From the NCBI GenBank assembly GCA_023212725.1, contig JALBYF010000050.1:1-64000 (forward strand): a stretch of DNA of 64,000 bases, written 5' to 3'. Positions 1 to 11,400 of this stretch are shown here, piece by piece (the first letter of the stretch is position 1; each line of letters begins with the position of its first letter). The stretch is from Tranzscheliella williamsii (lineage: Eukaryota > Basidiomycota > Ustilaginomycetes > Ustilaginales > Ustilaginaceae). The notes under the pieces are model-generated. The model saw only the letters and a list, made by a program, of their open reading frames with translations, ran no database searches and had not been told where the DNA came from. Both the position numbers and the translations under genes were made by a program.

Positions 1-203
1 CCCCCCCCCCCCCACGCCCCCCGCGCCCCTCCCCCCCCCCCCCCACCCCCCCCCCCCCCGCCCCCCCCGCCCCCCCCCCCCCCCCCCTCCCCCCCCCCCC
101 CCCCCCCCCCCCCCCCCGCACCGACCTCGACACAACCCCCCCCGACCACCCCATCCACTCCCGCCTCTACGACCGCGCACGCATCGACATCATCGCCCTC
201 TAA
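1..203 (+). CDS. Probable C-terminal end of a gene cut by the window edge
   Basis: The first ~118 bases are nearly pure C. In the frame of codons starting at position 3 they read as a proline-rich tract with scattered Arg, Ser, Thr, Ala and Leu codons and no stop. From 117 the same frame continues into a normal-looking tail (R-T-D-L-D-T-T-P-P-D-H-P, ending R-I-D-I-I-A-L) and stops at TAA 201-203. Codons in the tail strongly prefer C at the third position, as do the 3' ends of other genes here. Function cannot be told. The alternative is that the C-run is low-complexity or assembly-edge sequence and the tail is chance; only the last ~28 codons look protein-like. Confidence 0.35.
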   Translation, partial: PPPPRPPRPSPPPPTPPPPAPPAPPPPPLPPPPPPPPPRTDLDTTPPDHPIHSRLYDRARIDIIAL

Positions 204-668
204 CCCCAACACCCCCCGTCCTGTACTATCCAACCGCACCATCACCCCAACCCGCCTGCATCTCCACCGCCCACCCCGCGGCACAGCTCACCAGGGAGGG
301 AGAAAACCAGTTCGGATTGCAGTGCGAGACAAGGTACGCGATGCGAGCATGTGCAGACGAAAAATGCTGGAGCCGCGCCGAGCGAGTCGAGCGCGGCGGG
401 AATGCAGGACGAAGCTGCGATGTTGGCTACAGTGGAGTCGGGGCGCGACGCAGAGTCCGCGTCGATGAGAGATGCGAGCGAGAAAGTACGACGGCTACTG
501 AGAATCGAACGGATCGGCGAGCGGGGCGGAAGGCGGGGAACGGAGGGAAGCGCAAAAGGTGCTTGAGAACAAGGTCGAGCAGACGGCAAGGCGCGAGCGC
601 TGGCAGCCTGTCGCTGCTCGGAGGAAGACGAAGAGCGCGACTCGGGAAGAGTCGCGAGGATAAGGAAG
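204..668. other. Convergent intergenic spacer, no gene seen
   Basis: This ~465-base stretch lies between the putative stop at 203 and the stop of the BTG/Tob gene. It is purine-rich on the + strand, has overlapping short frames in several phases without a recognisable protein, and probably holds the 3' UTRs of two converging genes. Confidence 0.4.
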
Positions 669-2840
669 CTAGAGACCCGCGACCATGAGGCGGTGGGGCT
701 GGGCAAGGTGGAGAGGAAAAGCGGGCATGGGCTTCTGGACGCCGGCTGCGCTGGTTGGCATCGTGCGGGCGGGCGTGGAGGCGGCCGAGCAGTAGGAAGA
801 GGTGTACTCGGAGCCCGAAGCGGGAGTGGAACACCTCGACATGCTCGAGACGGTCTCAGAGTCGCGGGCATCCAGCCCGAACTCGTCATCGTCGGAGTCG
901 AACTCGTCTGCAATGGTGCCCAGCTCCAGCGCGCGGAGAGCAGCAGCCTGTCGCCGAGCAGCGCGTCCCGCACCACGGCCGCGAGACCTGCGGCCGCGAG
1001 ATCGAACACGTCGCCGACCCACGCTGGCACCGTCCATGCTGCCTTGCTCGCAGTCCGCTTCGCCACCAGCCGCGAAGCCTCCGAAGCTGCCGTTTTGGAA
1101 AGCAGGACCCTGACCCATGCGGGAGAGGTGCAGCTGCAGCTGCTGCTGTTGCTGGTGGGAGTACGTCGCGTAGATGCCATGCGGGGCTGGCAGTTGTGGC
1201 ACGGCGGGGCCCCGAGGTTGCAGGTGCTGGTGCTGTTGATAAGGGTGTGGCTGCTGGCCGGAGCGAGGCATCATCGGACGTTGAGGAACGCCAGTGTACT
1301 GCTGTGGCATCGGCTGGTGCTGGAACTGGCCGGGAAGCGGAGGCAGAGGGACAGTCCGCATAGGAGCGCTGTAGTTGCCCGCGTTGTTAAGGTGGTAGAA
1401 CTGGGGCTGCTGGAGGTGGTCAAACTGCCGCCCCTGCGGGTGTTGTGGGAAGGACTGGCTGTGGAGCCCGTGGATGTGGCTGACGCTCTTGGAGTTGGGG
1501 TGATGAAGGTGTCGAGGGGCCTGTGCATTTGCGGGAACAGGCTTGGGAGCGCCGCCTCCGAGCCGGACACCGCCACCGAGCACACCAACGTTGCCGTTGT
1601 CGTGAGTGGTGTAGTTGGTCTTGCTGGGAGCCGGAGCCTTGGGAGCCAAAAGGGACTCGCAGAGTCTCGGAGCGGCCGCCAAGCTGTCCACAGGGCTGAA
1701 GGAGCTGCGTTTCGGTGTGGCAATGATCGCCTCGCTCTGCAGATGGAGGCCTGCCAGCACATGGTCGGCATGGATGGTGATATCGCCCTCGTCTGTCTCG
1801 GCGGTCTCATCTCCCTCATCGTCAAAGAGGCGAGCACCGGCGAAGCGGGTAAGAGTGTTGGTGTTCTGGATGGTGGTGTCGTAGGTAGTATCCACAGCGT
1901 CATCAGCACGGCTGCAGGACGAACTGGCAGAGGGCGACGAAGCTGAGGGCGAAGAGGTGAGACTCGGGCAGGCGTCGCTCTTGTCCACATCGCCATCAGC
2001 CTCAACGCTGGCGCAGAAGGTGCTTGTAGCCTGGGTGGACGCCGTGTCGGTGCTGGAAATGCTGACGCTTCGAGTCAGGGCTCCCGAGAGCGAGTCACAG
2101 CTGGAAGAGGTAGAGGACAGGGTTCGCTGGTGGTGAGCAGGTGGAGGCGAGGACGGCCTGCCGTTGCTCATCGACTGCATCGGGTATCTTCGCTCTGATG
2201 CGGAGGCAACAGCGGCCGGGCGGACAATAGGAATAGGCCTATACGTAGAGCAAGCGTTGGTGATGGTGAGCTGAGGGGTGGTGGAGACTCTGTCGGCGCG
2301 CACGGTGTGGGCAGACTGTGTGATCATCTGACCCCAAATGACATTGATGGCCGAAGATCCACTGCTGCGGTGGTAGCTAGCTTTGGGGTTGACCGAGTCG
2401 AAGAGGAGAGCTCGGTTGGCGCCAGGGCCGGTTCCGAGCCTCGAGGCGACGCAGCCGGGATCGATCCAGATCATGAAGCTGACAGGCAGCCACTGCAACG
2501 CCAGCGCCACAGTCTCTGCATGTTGTGCTACAGGGCGGGTCACCTCGCCCAGCTCACGCTCCTGCTCGGTGCTTTGGGCCTGGATGACCGAGGCGATGGA
2601 GCGCAGAATAGAGGCGTCGGCACCTTCACCTCCGGAGTGCAGTTGCCAGGCTACGACGCGCGAGGCAGATCCATAGTCGGGATCGGAAACCTGCCAGCAT
2701 TTCTGACACCGGCTCTCGAGCTCGTCCTTGAGGGTCGAGGAGAATGCTGCCAGTGCTTCCGGAGCCAGAGGAGGGTTTCGCTCGACTGTCTGAGCCAGAG
2801 AGACAATGTGCTCCACGGCAGCAGCTACTTCGTAGATCAT
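669..2840 (-). CDS. BTG/Tob-family (anti-proliferative) protein
   Basis: A 723-residue protein that starts at an ATG directly before the conserved domain. Residues ~1-150 match the BTG/Tob (APRO) fold: an opening M-I-Y-E-V helix, a box-A-like stretch at ~44-62 (C-Q-K-C-W...D-P-D-Y-G-S-A-S-R) and a box-B-like stretch at ~118-141 (L-P-V-S-F-M-I-W-I-D-P-G-C-V). Family members bind the Caf1 deadenylase of CCR4-NOT and promote mRNA deadenylation; that role here is inferred from family. An insertion separates the two boxes. The remaining ~570 residues are Ser/Gln/His/Pro-rich and probably disordered, with a basic R-G-R-R-S-R-G-R-G block near the C terminus that could bind RNA. No intron is needed. 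Confidence 0.85.
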   Translation of the reverse strand: MIYEVAAAVEHIVSLAQTVERNPPLAPEALAAFSSTLKDELESRCQKCWQVSDPDYGSASRVVAWQLHSGGEGADASILRSIASVIQAQSTEQERELGEVTRPVAQHAETVALALQWLPVSFMIWIDPGCVASRLGTGPGANRALLFDSVNPKASYHRSSGSSAINVIWGQMITQSAHTVRADRVSTTPQLTITNACSTYRPIPIVRPAAVASASERRYPMQSMSNGRPSSPPPAHHQRTLSSTSSSCDSLSGALTRSVSISSTDTASTQATSTFCASVEADGDVDKSDACPSLTSSPSASSPSASSSCSRADDAVDTTYDTTIQNTNTLTRFAGARLFDDEGDETAETDEGDITIHADHVLAGLHLQSEAIIATPKRSSFSPVDSLAAAPRLCESLLAPKAPAPSKTNYTTHDNGNVGVLGGGVRLGGGAPKPVPANAQAPRHLHHPNSKSVSHIHGLHSQSFPQHPQGRQFDHLQQPQFYHLNNAGNYSAPMRTVPLPPLPGQFQHQPMPQQYTGVPQRPMMPRSGQQPHPYQQHQHLQPRGPAVPQLPAPHGIYATYSHQQQQQLQLHLSRMGQGPAFQNGSFGGFAAGGEADCEQGSMDGASVGRRRVRSRGRRSRGRGAGRAARRQAAALRALELGTIADEFDSDDDEFGLDARDSETVSSMSRCSTPASGSEYTSSYCSAASTPARTMPTSAAGVQKPMPAFPLHLAQPHRLMVAGL

Positions 2841-5477
2841 CGTATTGGCGAGGAGACGATAGAGACGTTGCTTGGGTTGGACGGGACAGGTGCTCGTTCC
2901 AAAGTCGTTTAGTAGAGAAGCGCGGCGAAGGATGCTCTATTGCCTAGAACGAGGGGTCAAGAAGGGACAAGCGGTGCGGAGGAGTCAGCTACTTTGTGGC
3001 GTTGCTTGGGTATGTTGCAGCAAAAGGCGCAGCCGCGAGAGATATGAAGGCGGGTGTTGCCGCTAGAACTTTCGGCTGAGGAAGCACGCAGCGGATGAGG
3101 GGCAAGACGTACTGTGGGATAACTTATGAGATCCGTGCGAGACTAGGCTGATGTGCTGGGCCAGGGATGCGAAAGAGGCGAGGTAGACGGAACCAAGGGC
3201 AAAGTGGGGGTTGATTTCGGAGGGCGAGGATAGCCAAGGACGGATGGGCAGGGGTAAGTACCGCGAACGTGTGCCGACGGGCTAGAAATGGGAGACGATG
3301 AAGCGACAGTGCGGCGGATGGAGATGGGCGACAAAGGCGCTAGCGCGGTTGAGAGGCTGGTAACGAATGCAATTGGTTGTTTGCGTTGAGGATGCAGAAT
3401 GAGGTCGTGCCAGAAGGGGACGCCGAAGGAAGACTAGTATCGTAGTTGTCGTGGTTCGAGTGGAAGAAGGGGGAAAGGGCCTAATTGTAGTCGTGGCAAG
3501 AAGATATGAAGTGAGAGCTAGGCAGAAGTTGGACCAGAATCGGAAACAGCAGAGCCGGGGGTGGGCAAGAGAGGCAGAGAGGAGAAGGGAGCAGTGCGAG
3601 CAAGGCGAAAAGCGAAGGCAGTTAAGAGCAAGTGGGCCAAGGGGCAGAGGTAGGGAAGGAGAAGTTTAGGAGAGGCTCATATCGTATCCAGACGAAGGTG
3701 AGCTTTGCAATGAGGTGGGTGGGGTAGGATAGTTATAGGTATGGGAGTGAGGAAAGAGGAGGAGCAAGGCCAAGAGAGGGGTAGGCAGCAGGAGCGGCGG
3801 GATGTCTGCTGCCAATCCAGCACGCTGTCGGCGAGAAAAAGGAGAATGACAGCCAACGCATGATGCAGAAGGCCAAAAAGCCGAGAGGGGAAAGTGCAAG
3901 TGTCGAATAGAGCGCGCAGCTACCGTTCGTAAGTAAGTAGTAGCTTGCGAAGCGAACCGCTGGGTCGAGGCAGGGGAGCCGTGTGACCGGTGCAAGCTGA
4001 GGACCGGAATGCCACAGCGTCCCGTCCGAGCCAGCTGCTGAAGAACCCGCCGCTGCCGCTGCGGCCACTGTCGCCATTGTGGCTGTGGCGGTTGGCAGTG
4101 GAAAGGGGAAAGTGGGAGAGGCAGGAGTGGCGGTGGGAGTTGGCATGGGTGCATGGTCGGGGACTATCACCCAACGCACGCGAACAAGCAGATGCACGTC
4201 TGCAGGCGACAAGAAGCAAGGGCAGGGCAGCGCAAGACACAGGCAGCCAGCCGTCTTGAGCATGGCATATGCACAGTAGAAGTGTGCCGGCCAGGACATA
4301 TCCAAGTCAGCTCCGCGCATCAACTTACATCTGCAGTCCCAAGTCACACGTCGACCGGCGCCATCACTACGCGCCGGCCTATTCGAAATTCGTAGTGCCC
4401 AGCAGTAGTACGCTGCAGCACCGTATTCTATTATTATTCTCAGCATCGTCTCAGCACTCTGCGCCGCTGTATCTCGCCGGACGCTGCATATCGAACGGTA
4501 TCCACAGCGTGACTCTACGTAGCTCTATCTTGCCCTGCTTCGCTGTTGCGCTGTTGCGCTGTGGCGGCTGCTTGGCCATGGAAGGGCGGGTTCTTGACGC
4601 TCTCACTGGGTTCCATGTCCACAGTTGCAGCGCGAGCCAGTCCATTGCGGTAGCTCTCTTCTCTGACGCAACATAATTGCGAGGGCCGTCATGTACGGTA
4701 GAAGTCGACGGACAAGCCATCCTGCCTCATTTAGACCGAGCGTTGAGAGACAGGAGACGGAACGGGCGCGCCGATCCATCACGCAGGTGAACGGCTGGCG
4801 CGCGAGCCAGAAGCAATCGAACTGTGACTTGATAGCGAGTGGCCAAATTGTCGGCGGTCCCGACCATCGAAGTGGCAGGCAAGGAGCTGCAGCCTGCCAG
4901 CTTGCTCGTCCCAAATGCGACATCGACCGTGCTGCGAACGAACCGCAAGCGCACCCAAACGCATCCCTGAAAAAAGGACGCGGAAGCTGCACGTCTCAAA
5001 TGCCAGCGAATCGCAACGGCAATTCCACGCGAAATGGCATTGGAAAGAGCTGAGCTGCGCTGCTATAATTCCAGGGTGGATGCTGGCATCCATGTCAGAC
5101 ATCGCCGCCCCTTGCCTTGTGGCTCGCGCTCGTCCCCGCGTCGCCTCGCAACTCCGCCCGGCCCACACATCCTCCCTGGCGCTGGCAAACCGCCTGCCTC
5201 CACGGCGTCGCTGCCTCTCACCCCTTGTCGTCTGGTGTCGGCACATCGCTCCGCCAAGTCGGCTTGCCGATGTGATTCACAGCTCCACCTCTGTCAGATC
5301 GGCACCCGCGCCTCGCCGTTCACAGTCCACTCGGCCGAGACACATAGAGAAAGCAATCGCATCAATCACAATGGCATGGTTATCGTATATTCATATACAG
5401 CATGGGGGGGTTGTCATGGAGAGGTGTTGGGCAAGGTGTTATGGAAAGCGCCGTGGAAAGGCTGTTGTGGGAGATTT
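2841..5477. other. 2.6 kb intergenic region, no supported gene
   Basis: This is the upstream region of the BTG/Tob gene and the 3' flank of VPS13. The minus strand at ~3400-3900 is pyrimidine-rich, as expected for a fungal promoter or 5' leader of the BTG/Tob gene. Open frames up to ~237 codons on the minus strand (3733-4446) have no domain, an odd Cys/Ala/Trp composition and overlap other frames, so I do not call them. No tRNA-like structure was noticed. Confidence 0.4.
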
Positions 5478-8400
5478 CTAGGCCTGCCGTGCGGTGTTGT
5501 AGCTCTGGACGACCTTGGAGACCTGCTTGAAGAGCCAGTTGCGCGTGCTCATGTCGGGGAGGGGGAGGAAGGGCCCACTGACGCCGCCGCGGAGGATGAG
5601 GGCGATGCCCTCGCTCTCGAGCGAGATACTGCTCAGGTCCGAGAGCGGCACCTCCCACATCACCTTGAGCCGGAGCGTGCGGATGTAGAGGATGCGTGAG
5701 ACGGTCAGCATCATCACCGAGTCGCCCTCCTCGGAGCCGACGTCGACGTGCGCCACGTAGCTGTCCTTCATCAGCCGCCCGTTGTCGACGTTCTTGAGCC
5801 ACGTCTGCCCCAGCGCCTCCCGGTCCGAGTACGGCCGCACGATCCCATCCTCGCCAATGTAGCGCGGCAACCGCACCCGGTCAATGTCATTCTGGTCAAA
5901 CACCATGGTCGTGTTCCGCATCCCCTCCGTCACGTTGCTCGCCAGATCGAACACGCCCACCGCCGGCTTGGTCAGCGCGCCCACCAAGCCCTTGCCGACA
6001 CCCTTCAGGAAGCCCCCGGCGCCGCCCTGCTCTGCACCCTCCAGCGGCCGCAGCGCCAGCCCTTCGAATCCGCTCGCCACCGAGGTGAAAAACGAGTTGG
6101 CCCCGGCCGTGATCCCGTACAGCGCGTGCCGCGGCTTGTTCCGGAACCGCGACATCCGTCGTCGCGACTGGAACTCCTTGTCCATCGTAGCCGCCGCCAG
6201 GCCCTTGCCGATCGAGCCCGTCACCTTGGACACCGAGTCCGTCAGGCCGAATACCGTCTTTTTGACAAACGAGCTCGCCCCGCGCGCAATTCCCAGCCCA
6301 AGCTCCTTGTTGCCGTGCATGACCAGACCCTGGTACGGCTCGTAGAAGATGTCGGCGACACCGGACGAGACGTTGTTGAACAGGCCTACCGGATTGCCCA
6401 GGAAGTCGGCCGAGCCCAGAACTCGATACAGCTGCATCAAAAAGCCCTGCGTGTAGTGGTAGATGATCCTCTGCTGCAGCACAGCGTTGCTCAGTCGGAC
6501 GTTCTCGATCACCAGCGCATTGAGTCTGACCGGCGCTTCATTCACGTTGCCCAGCGCCATCGTCAGCGCGTTGAAGAGGAAGATCAACGGATTCCTCGAG
6601 CTGACCTTCTCGTCCGCATTCACCCTCTCCGTTCGCATAAACGAGAGGTTCAGCGAGATCGGCTGCAGGTGCAGGATCTCAAAGTAGATGTCGTCCGAGG
6701 TGCTCTGCGCACCGCGCGGCTCTGCCACTTCCCTGGGATGCTCGATAAAGTCGGTCTCCTTTTCTGCCTCCAGCTGCCAGGCCGCGCCCTGGAACTTGGA
6801 GAATTCGTAGAGCGCAAACAGGAAGTCTTCGTCCAGCTCGGCCGTGATCTCCTGCAGCAGCACCGAAGCATACTTGATATGCAGCACTCCGTGCGACTGG
6901 TCTTTGAGCATGATGACCGATGCCTGCAGCGTCGGATGCACCTCCAGATCCTTTCCGTCCTTTGCGATCACCGTCGGATACAGCACGATGGGGAAGAGGC
7001 CTCCGAACAGCTGATTGTCGATCTGAATCCACTTGCAGATGACATTCACCGCCGTCGTCACCTCAGACTCGGTGTAGTGCAGCTCCAGACCGCGGAACGA
7101 GACGTACGCCAGCTCCTGCACGTTCTGATTGATAAGCGAGATGCCAACGCCTTCGAATTCCAGGTTGAAGGCCGTCAGGATGTTGGTGTCGACATCCACG
7201 GCGACAAAGCCGGCATCGCGACTCGTATTGCTCGACATCGTGTCTGTTCGGGAGAAGGTCGAGTTTTGGCGCTTCAGCTTGAAGTTGCTCAGCTCCTCCG
7301 AGTAGTTGCTCAAGACCAGCGTCTGGGTGGGCCCGTCTGCGCGGACATCGAGCGAAATGACCCTACTGCCACGGCCATCTTGAGCGGGGAACTTGAACGG
7401 CAAGAGACTGCCGATCTCCAGAATGTTGACGTTCCGTTCCCGGCCGTTGATGACCAGCTTTACGATCTTGTCCGTGGCCGCGGGATAGTCCCACGCATAC
7501 TTCATCTTAGACCGCGGCTTGAGCTCGTACTTTTTGCCGACAGCCTCGTCGATTTTCTTGCCGCTTCCGCCCTCGTCCTCGCGCTCGGTGGCCTGCATAA
7601 ACTGGATCGTGTAATCGCTCTCGTTGCGCAGCATGTACGGCCAAGGCCCGTTCTCCAGGTTGAGAGAGATGAAGATCGTAGGCCCCTCCAAGAGCACCTC
7701 GGCTTTCACCAAGTGCTGATGGTGGCCAGCCTTGGACATGCGCAGATGGACGCTGCCAATATCCTCGATATTGAATGGAGAGCTCCACTTGTTGTTGATA
7801 CCGGGATAGGAGAGCGTCATCTGCTTTGTGGCGCCGACTCGTAGGAATCGCAGAGGCACACGGCTCCCGGGCTCCACCGTGACAAAGTCCGCAGCGCCCG
7901 CTTCCCGCAGGTTGATCGGCTCACCAATGTTGTTGCGCACCAAGTAGCGCGGTGTCAACTTGACCACCTTGGACAGCTTGAACTTGCCCAAGCCGTCTTC
8001 CACCGTAAGCCCAACGTGGATCTCCTCGTTTCTGGATGCCGACGGAATGACCACCTCGGTTTCCGATCCGATCGCTTCAAACGAGAGCGGTTTCGACCAC
8101 TGGGAGTCGCCGACGCGCATCAGAACGCGATTGCGTCGGTCGTTCGAGTTGTGCGAGAAGAGGAACGGCTCCGGCTCTTGCCGGATCGCTGCAGACTGAC
8201 CATTGTCCTGGCCCGCGATCAGTTTTGCGCCGCCAAGCCACGACTTGGTCTTCAGGGCGAACGGCAGCCCGCTCTGATTGATAAAGATGTAGGGCGAGTA
8301 GATCTGCACCTTGAATGCGCCACCTGAATCCGGGTGTTTGGAGTAATGCAGACGGAGGTTAAGCTTCAGATTCTCGGCGTCGGCCAGCGTAAGCATCTTT

Positions 8401-11400
8401 TCGACGGGGAAGTCATCCGGGTTGTCGGTTGCGATGATGGCAAACTCGCTGGGTGAGAAGACGGAGGATTGTATGTCCACGCTCAGCAAGAGCAAGTGCG
8501 ACAGCTCCACAACATGGATCGGGCTCACGCCGCCCTTGCGCAGGTAGCTCGACCAATTATGGTTGAGGTTCTTATCAAAGATGCGGTACTGGATATCGTA
8601 GGGAAGAAGATTCTCGATTTCCACCGGTGCTCGCAGCCTCAGAGTGAGCCTAGGGTAGGTACGGCTGTTGGGGTCCTGACGATCATAGATCGTGAAGCTT
8701 TGGAAGCGGAAGGCAGCCTCATTCTCATCGTGGGCTTGGCAGGTGAGCGTCCGAGTCGACTTCTTCACCAGGTCTTGCCAGTTGAGCGCTTCGTGACACC
8801 AGTCGTACTCGAAGCCTGGGTCGGGCCGAATCTTGATACGGCAGTGGTAGGCCGCCTCGATGGGCACGGGGCAGTCGTCGCCAGGCGCAATTCTGCGGAC
8901 CTGATCCGTGAGTCCGCCTTCCGCGTCTAGGATCACCATTTCGATAGGGATCAACGTCTTGTTCTCGATCTTGAACGAGGAGCGGAAAGTGATGTACTTG
9001 ACGTTGTTGCGCAGCTTCACATCGTACTGGACCTTGTGGACCACCTTGTCCAGCTTGGGCCGCAGCGACAACATGTATTCGCCTTCGCGATCCACCGAGA
9101 TATGCCGCAAGCGCTCCCAGGGCATACCATCAATCTGGAGCGAGAGCTTATTGCCTCCGGATTCGTGCACTTGCTCTCGCATAGCCTTCCAGTCGTCGAA
9201 TCGCCACGGAATGTCCTTCCCATCATCGAGATGCTGGGGCGCCGCCTTGCTCTTACGTTCCCGCTCGTCTTGCTCGGCCCAAAGGGAGATGCGGTACCCG
9301 GTGCGGTTTTGAATGACGAACGGAGCCCGGTTCCGTTGCTGCAGATCTTGGTCATCGTCACCAGTCAACAAAGACATTGCCGCGAAACCCGTCTCAATCA
9401 ATGTGTTGGTGACGTTGAGTTCTAGGCGCTTCTTACTTGAGATCGTGGCATTGAAGCTCCGGGGAGAGGTCGTAGAGTCTAAGCGGAACGACACTCCCCA
9501 TGGGTCGATCAGGGGTTCCCAATGCGAGCGAGAGAGGTTGTAGTAGTTGATATACATATCCAAGAACGAGTTGGCTCGCATGTCTCCGGTCCAGTCGTGG
9601 ATATCGAAGCTGAACCTGGAAATGTTCATATCTACCATTGGCAGCGAGTGTGCGTCTCCAATCAAAATAACCTGCAGACCGGCAAAATCGGCTTTCAGCG
9701 ACTCCTTGGCGACCACCAGCTCGGCGTCTTCCAGTCTTTGCCGCGGCCGAGCAGCTGTTGTGCTACTGTCGTCCTCCTTGCCCACGCCAGGGCGAGCGGC
9801 CTGGGTCAATGAGTCCAGGGTCTTGTTGCTGCTTACGCCGGATCCCTGTCGTCGCTGCGAGGCTGCCAGGCTCTTTTGGTCTTCTTTAGCTCCATTGTTC
9901 CCCGACTGTTGCGAGGATAGCTCGATGGCTTTGTTGACGACCGATTGTATCATGGTGATGTCACGTACCGAGACTCGGAGCACCAGAGGTTCAACATCGA
10001 TCTCAATGCTGGTCGTCTGCATAGCAGCACTTGTACGGCTGTCCATAGAGAGCGCCAAGTCGAAGTTGTCTAGCAGTCGAAGCGTATCCTTGGTTCGATT
10101 CATTCTGCACATGAACATGCCGAACTGGTCGACCTTGAGGGCCAGGATGCCTTGCTGGGACATCAGCACCTGCTTGATGGAAAGCACGATAGCCTCTGTA
10201 TCGTGTCGCTCGGGCGCCGCCAGTAGTATGATGGTAGGGTCAACCACGTTGACACGGAAGGCAAGCGCACCATTCGAGCTGTGTTCCTCGGTCGAAGGAG
10301 CTGCCTGCTTACCACCGGTCGTTGAGTTATCTGCTGCCGTAGCGACCGTGTCGTCAGCGTCCTGACCGCAAGGTGGCGTACCAGGGAAAGCGCTGGTGAA
10401 GAAGGAAAGCAACGCAAACACGGGGTCGAGCGAGAAAATGATTTTGGGACTGTCGACAGTAATGAGCGCCAGAGCCGATGCATCGTCGCCGCCGGACATC
10501 GAGTAGCTCATCATGAATTGGTGACCTTCATGCTTGACTGCGGGAATGATTTCTCGGAACTTGGTATCTTTGTCTGGCCGCTGGTCGGTCACGGTGAACG
10601 TTTTAAGAGCCACCTCGGCCTCAAGCGAGCTGTCGGAGAGCATTTTGAGCTTCACCTCGGATCCGTGTAGGGAGAATCGGGCTAGCTGAGCATTGTAGAG
10701 TGATTCTTGACCTGTAGCAGCTGCAGTAAACAGCTCGAGCTGGATCGATGTAACATCGAAGAACATGTCCAAAGTGGTGTGGACCTGGACATCGCCATCC
10801 TCGTCATGCACAACGGTGCCCAGTTCAGGCAGTAGGTCAACGCCTGAACCCTTCTTCGGCGGCGTTGTCTGGCTGGTAGGCACGAGGTTGTCTGTGAGCA
10901 GTTTTCTGTTGTCCAGTTGCTGCTCTACTTTTTTAGGACCTGACGGGATCGCCTTCGTCCCCTGCACTTCCGAGTCCGAATCCGACTTAGCTTCTGCCGC
11001 GAGACCAGCAAAGGCCCGCGGGATGCTCTTCGTCAGCTCCATGACAAAGCAGTACTGCGCTTCCGTCAACTTGACGTGCACGTCAGACATCTTTGCAACA
11101 ATTTGCGTTTCGGGACTGTCGCTGGCAGATTCAGCGGTGGAGCCAGCTCGATCGGACTGAACCATGTCAAGCGAGATATTGACGTCGTCGATCATCTGTA
11201 CGTGATACTCCTGACTTCCGTACCTCATCCTCGATGCGAGCCGTATGTGTCGAAGACCAGCTTCAATCTTCGTGATAGCCTCTTTGTTATCTTTGGTCGA
11301 GAAGGTGTTGTTGACGTAGATCTCGCCCAAGTTGGCCGTCATGACGTCCGGAGAGTCAGCAGATCGGGGCAGCACCACGATGGGAGTCTTGATGATCACA

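Noticed and set aside
1..118. C-run as a telomere or centromere repeat
   Set aside because: There is no TTAGGG/CCCTAA-type unit or any period; it is only C-rich and continues a reading frame.
3733..4446. 237-codon minus strand frame in the BTG/Tob upstream region
   Set aside because: It overlaps other frames, has unusual Cys/Trp/Ala content and lies in a pyrimidine-rich leader-like region.
5748..7844. Long + strand open frame opposite VPS13
   Set aside because: It is antisense to conserved VPS13 C-terminal coding sequence, has no domain, and arises from the GC-rich complement.
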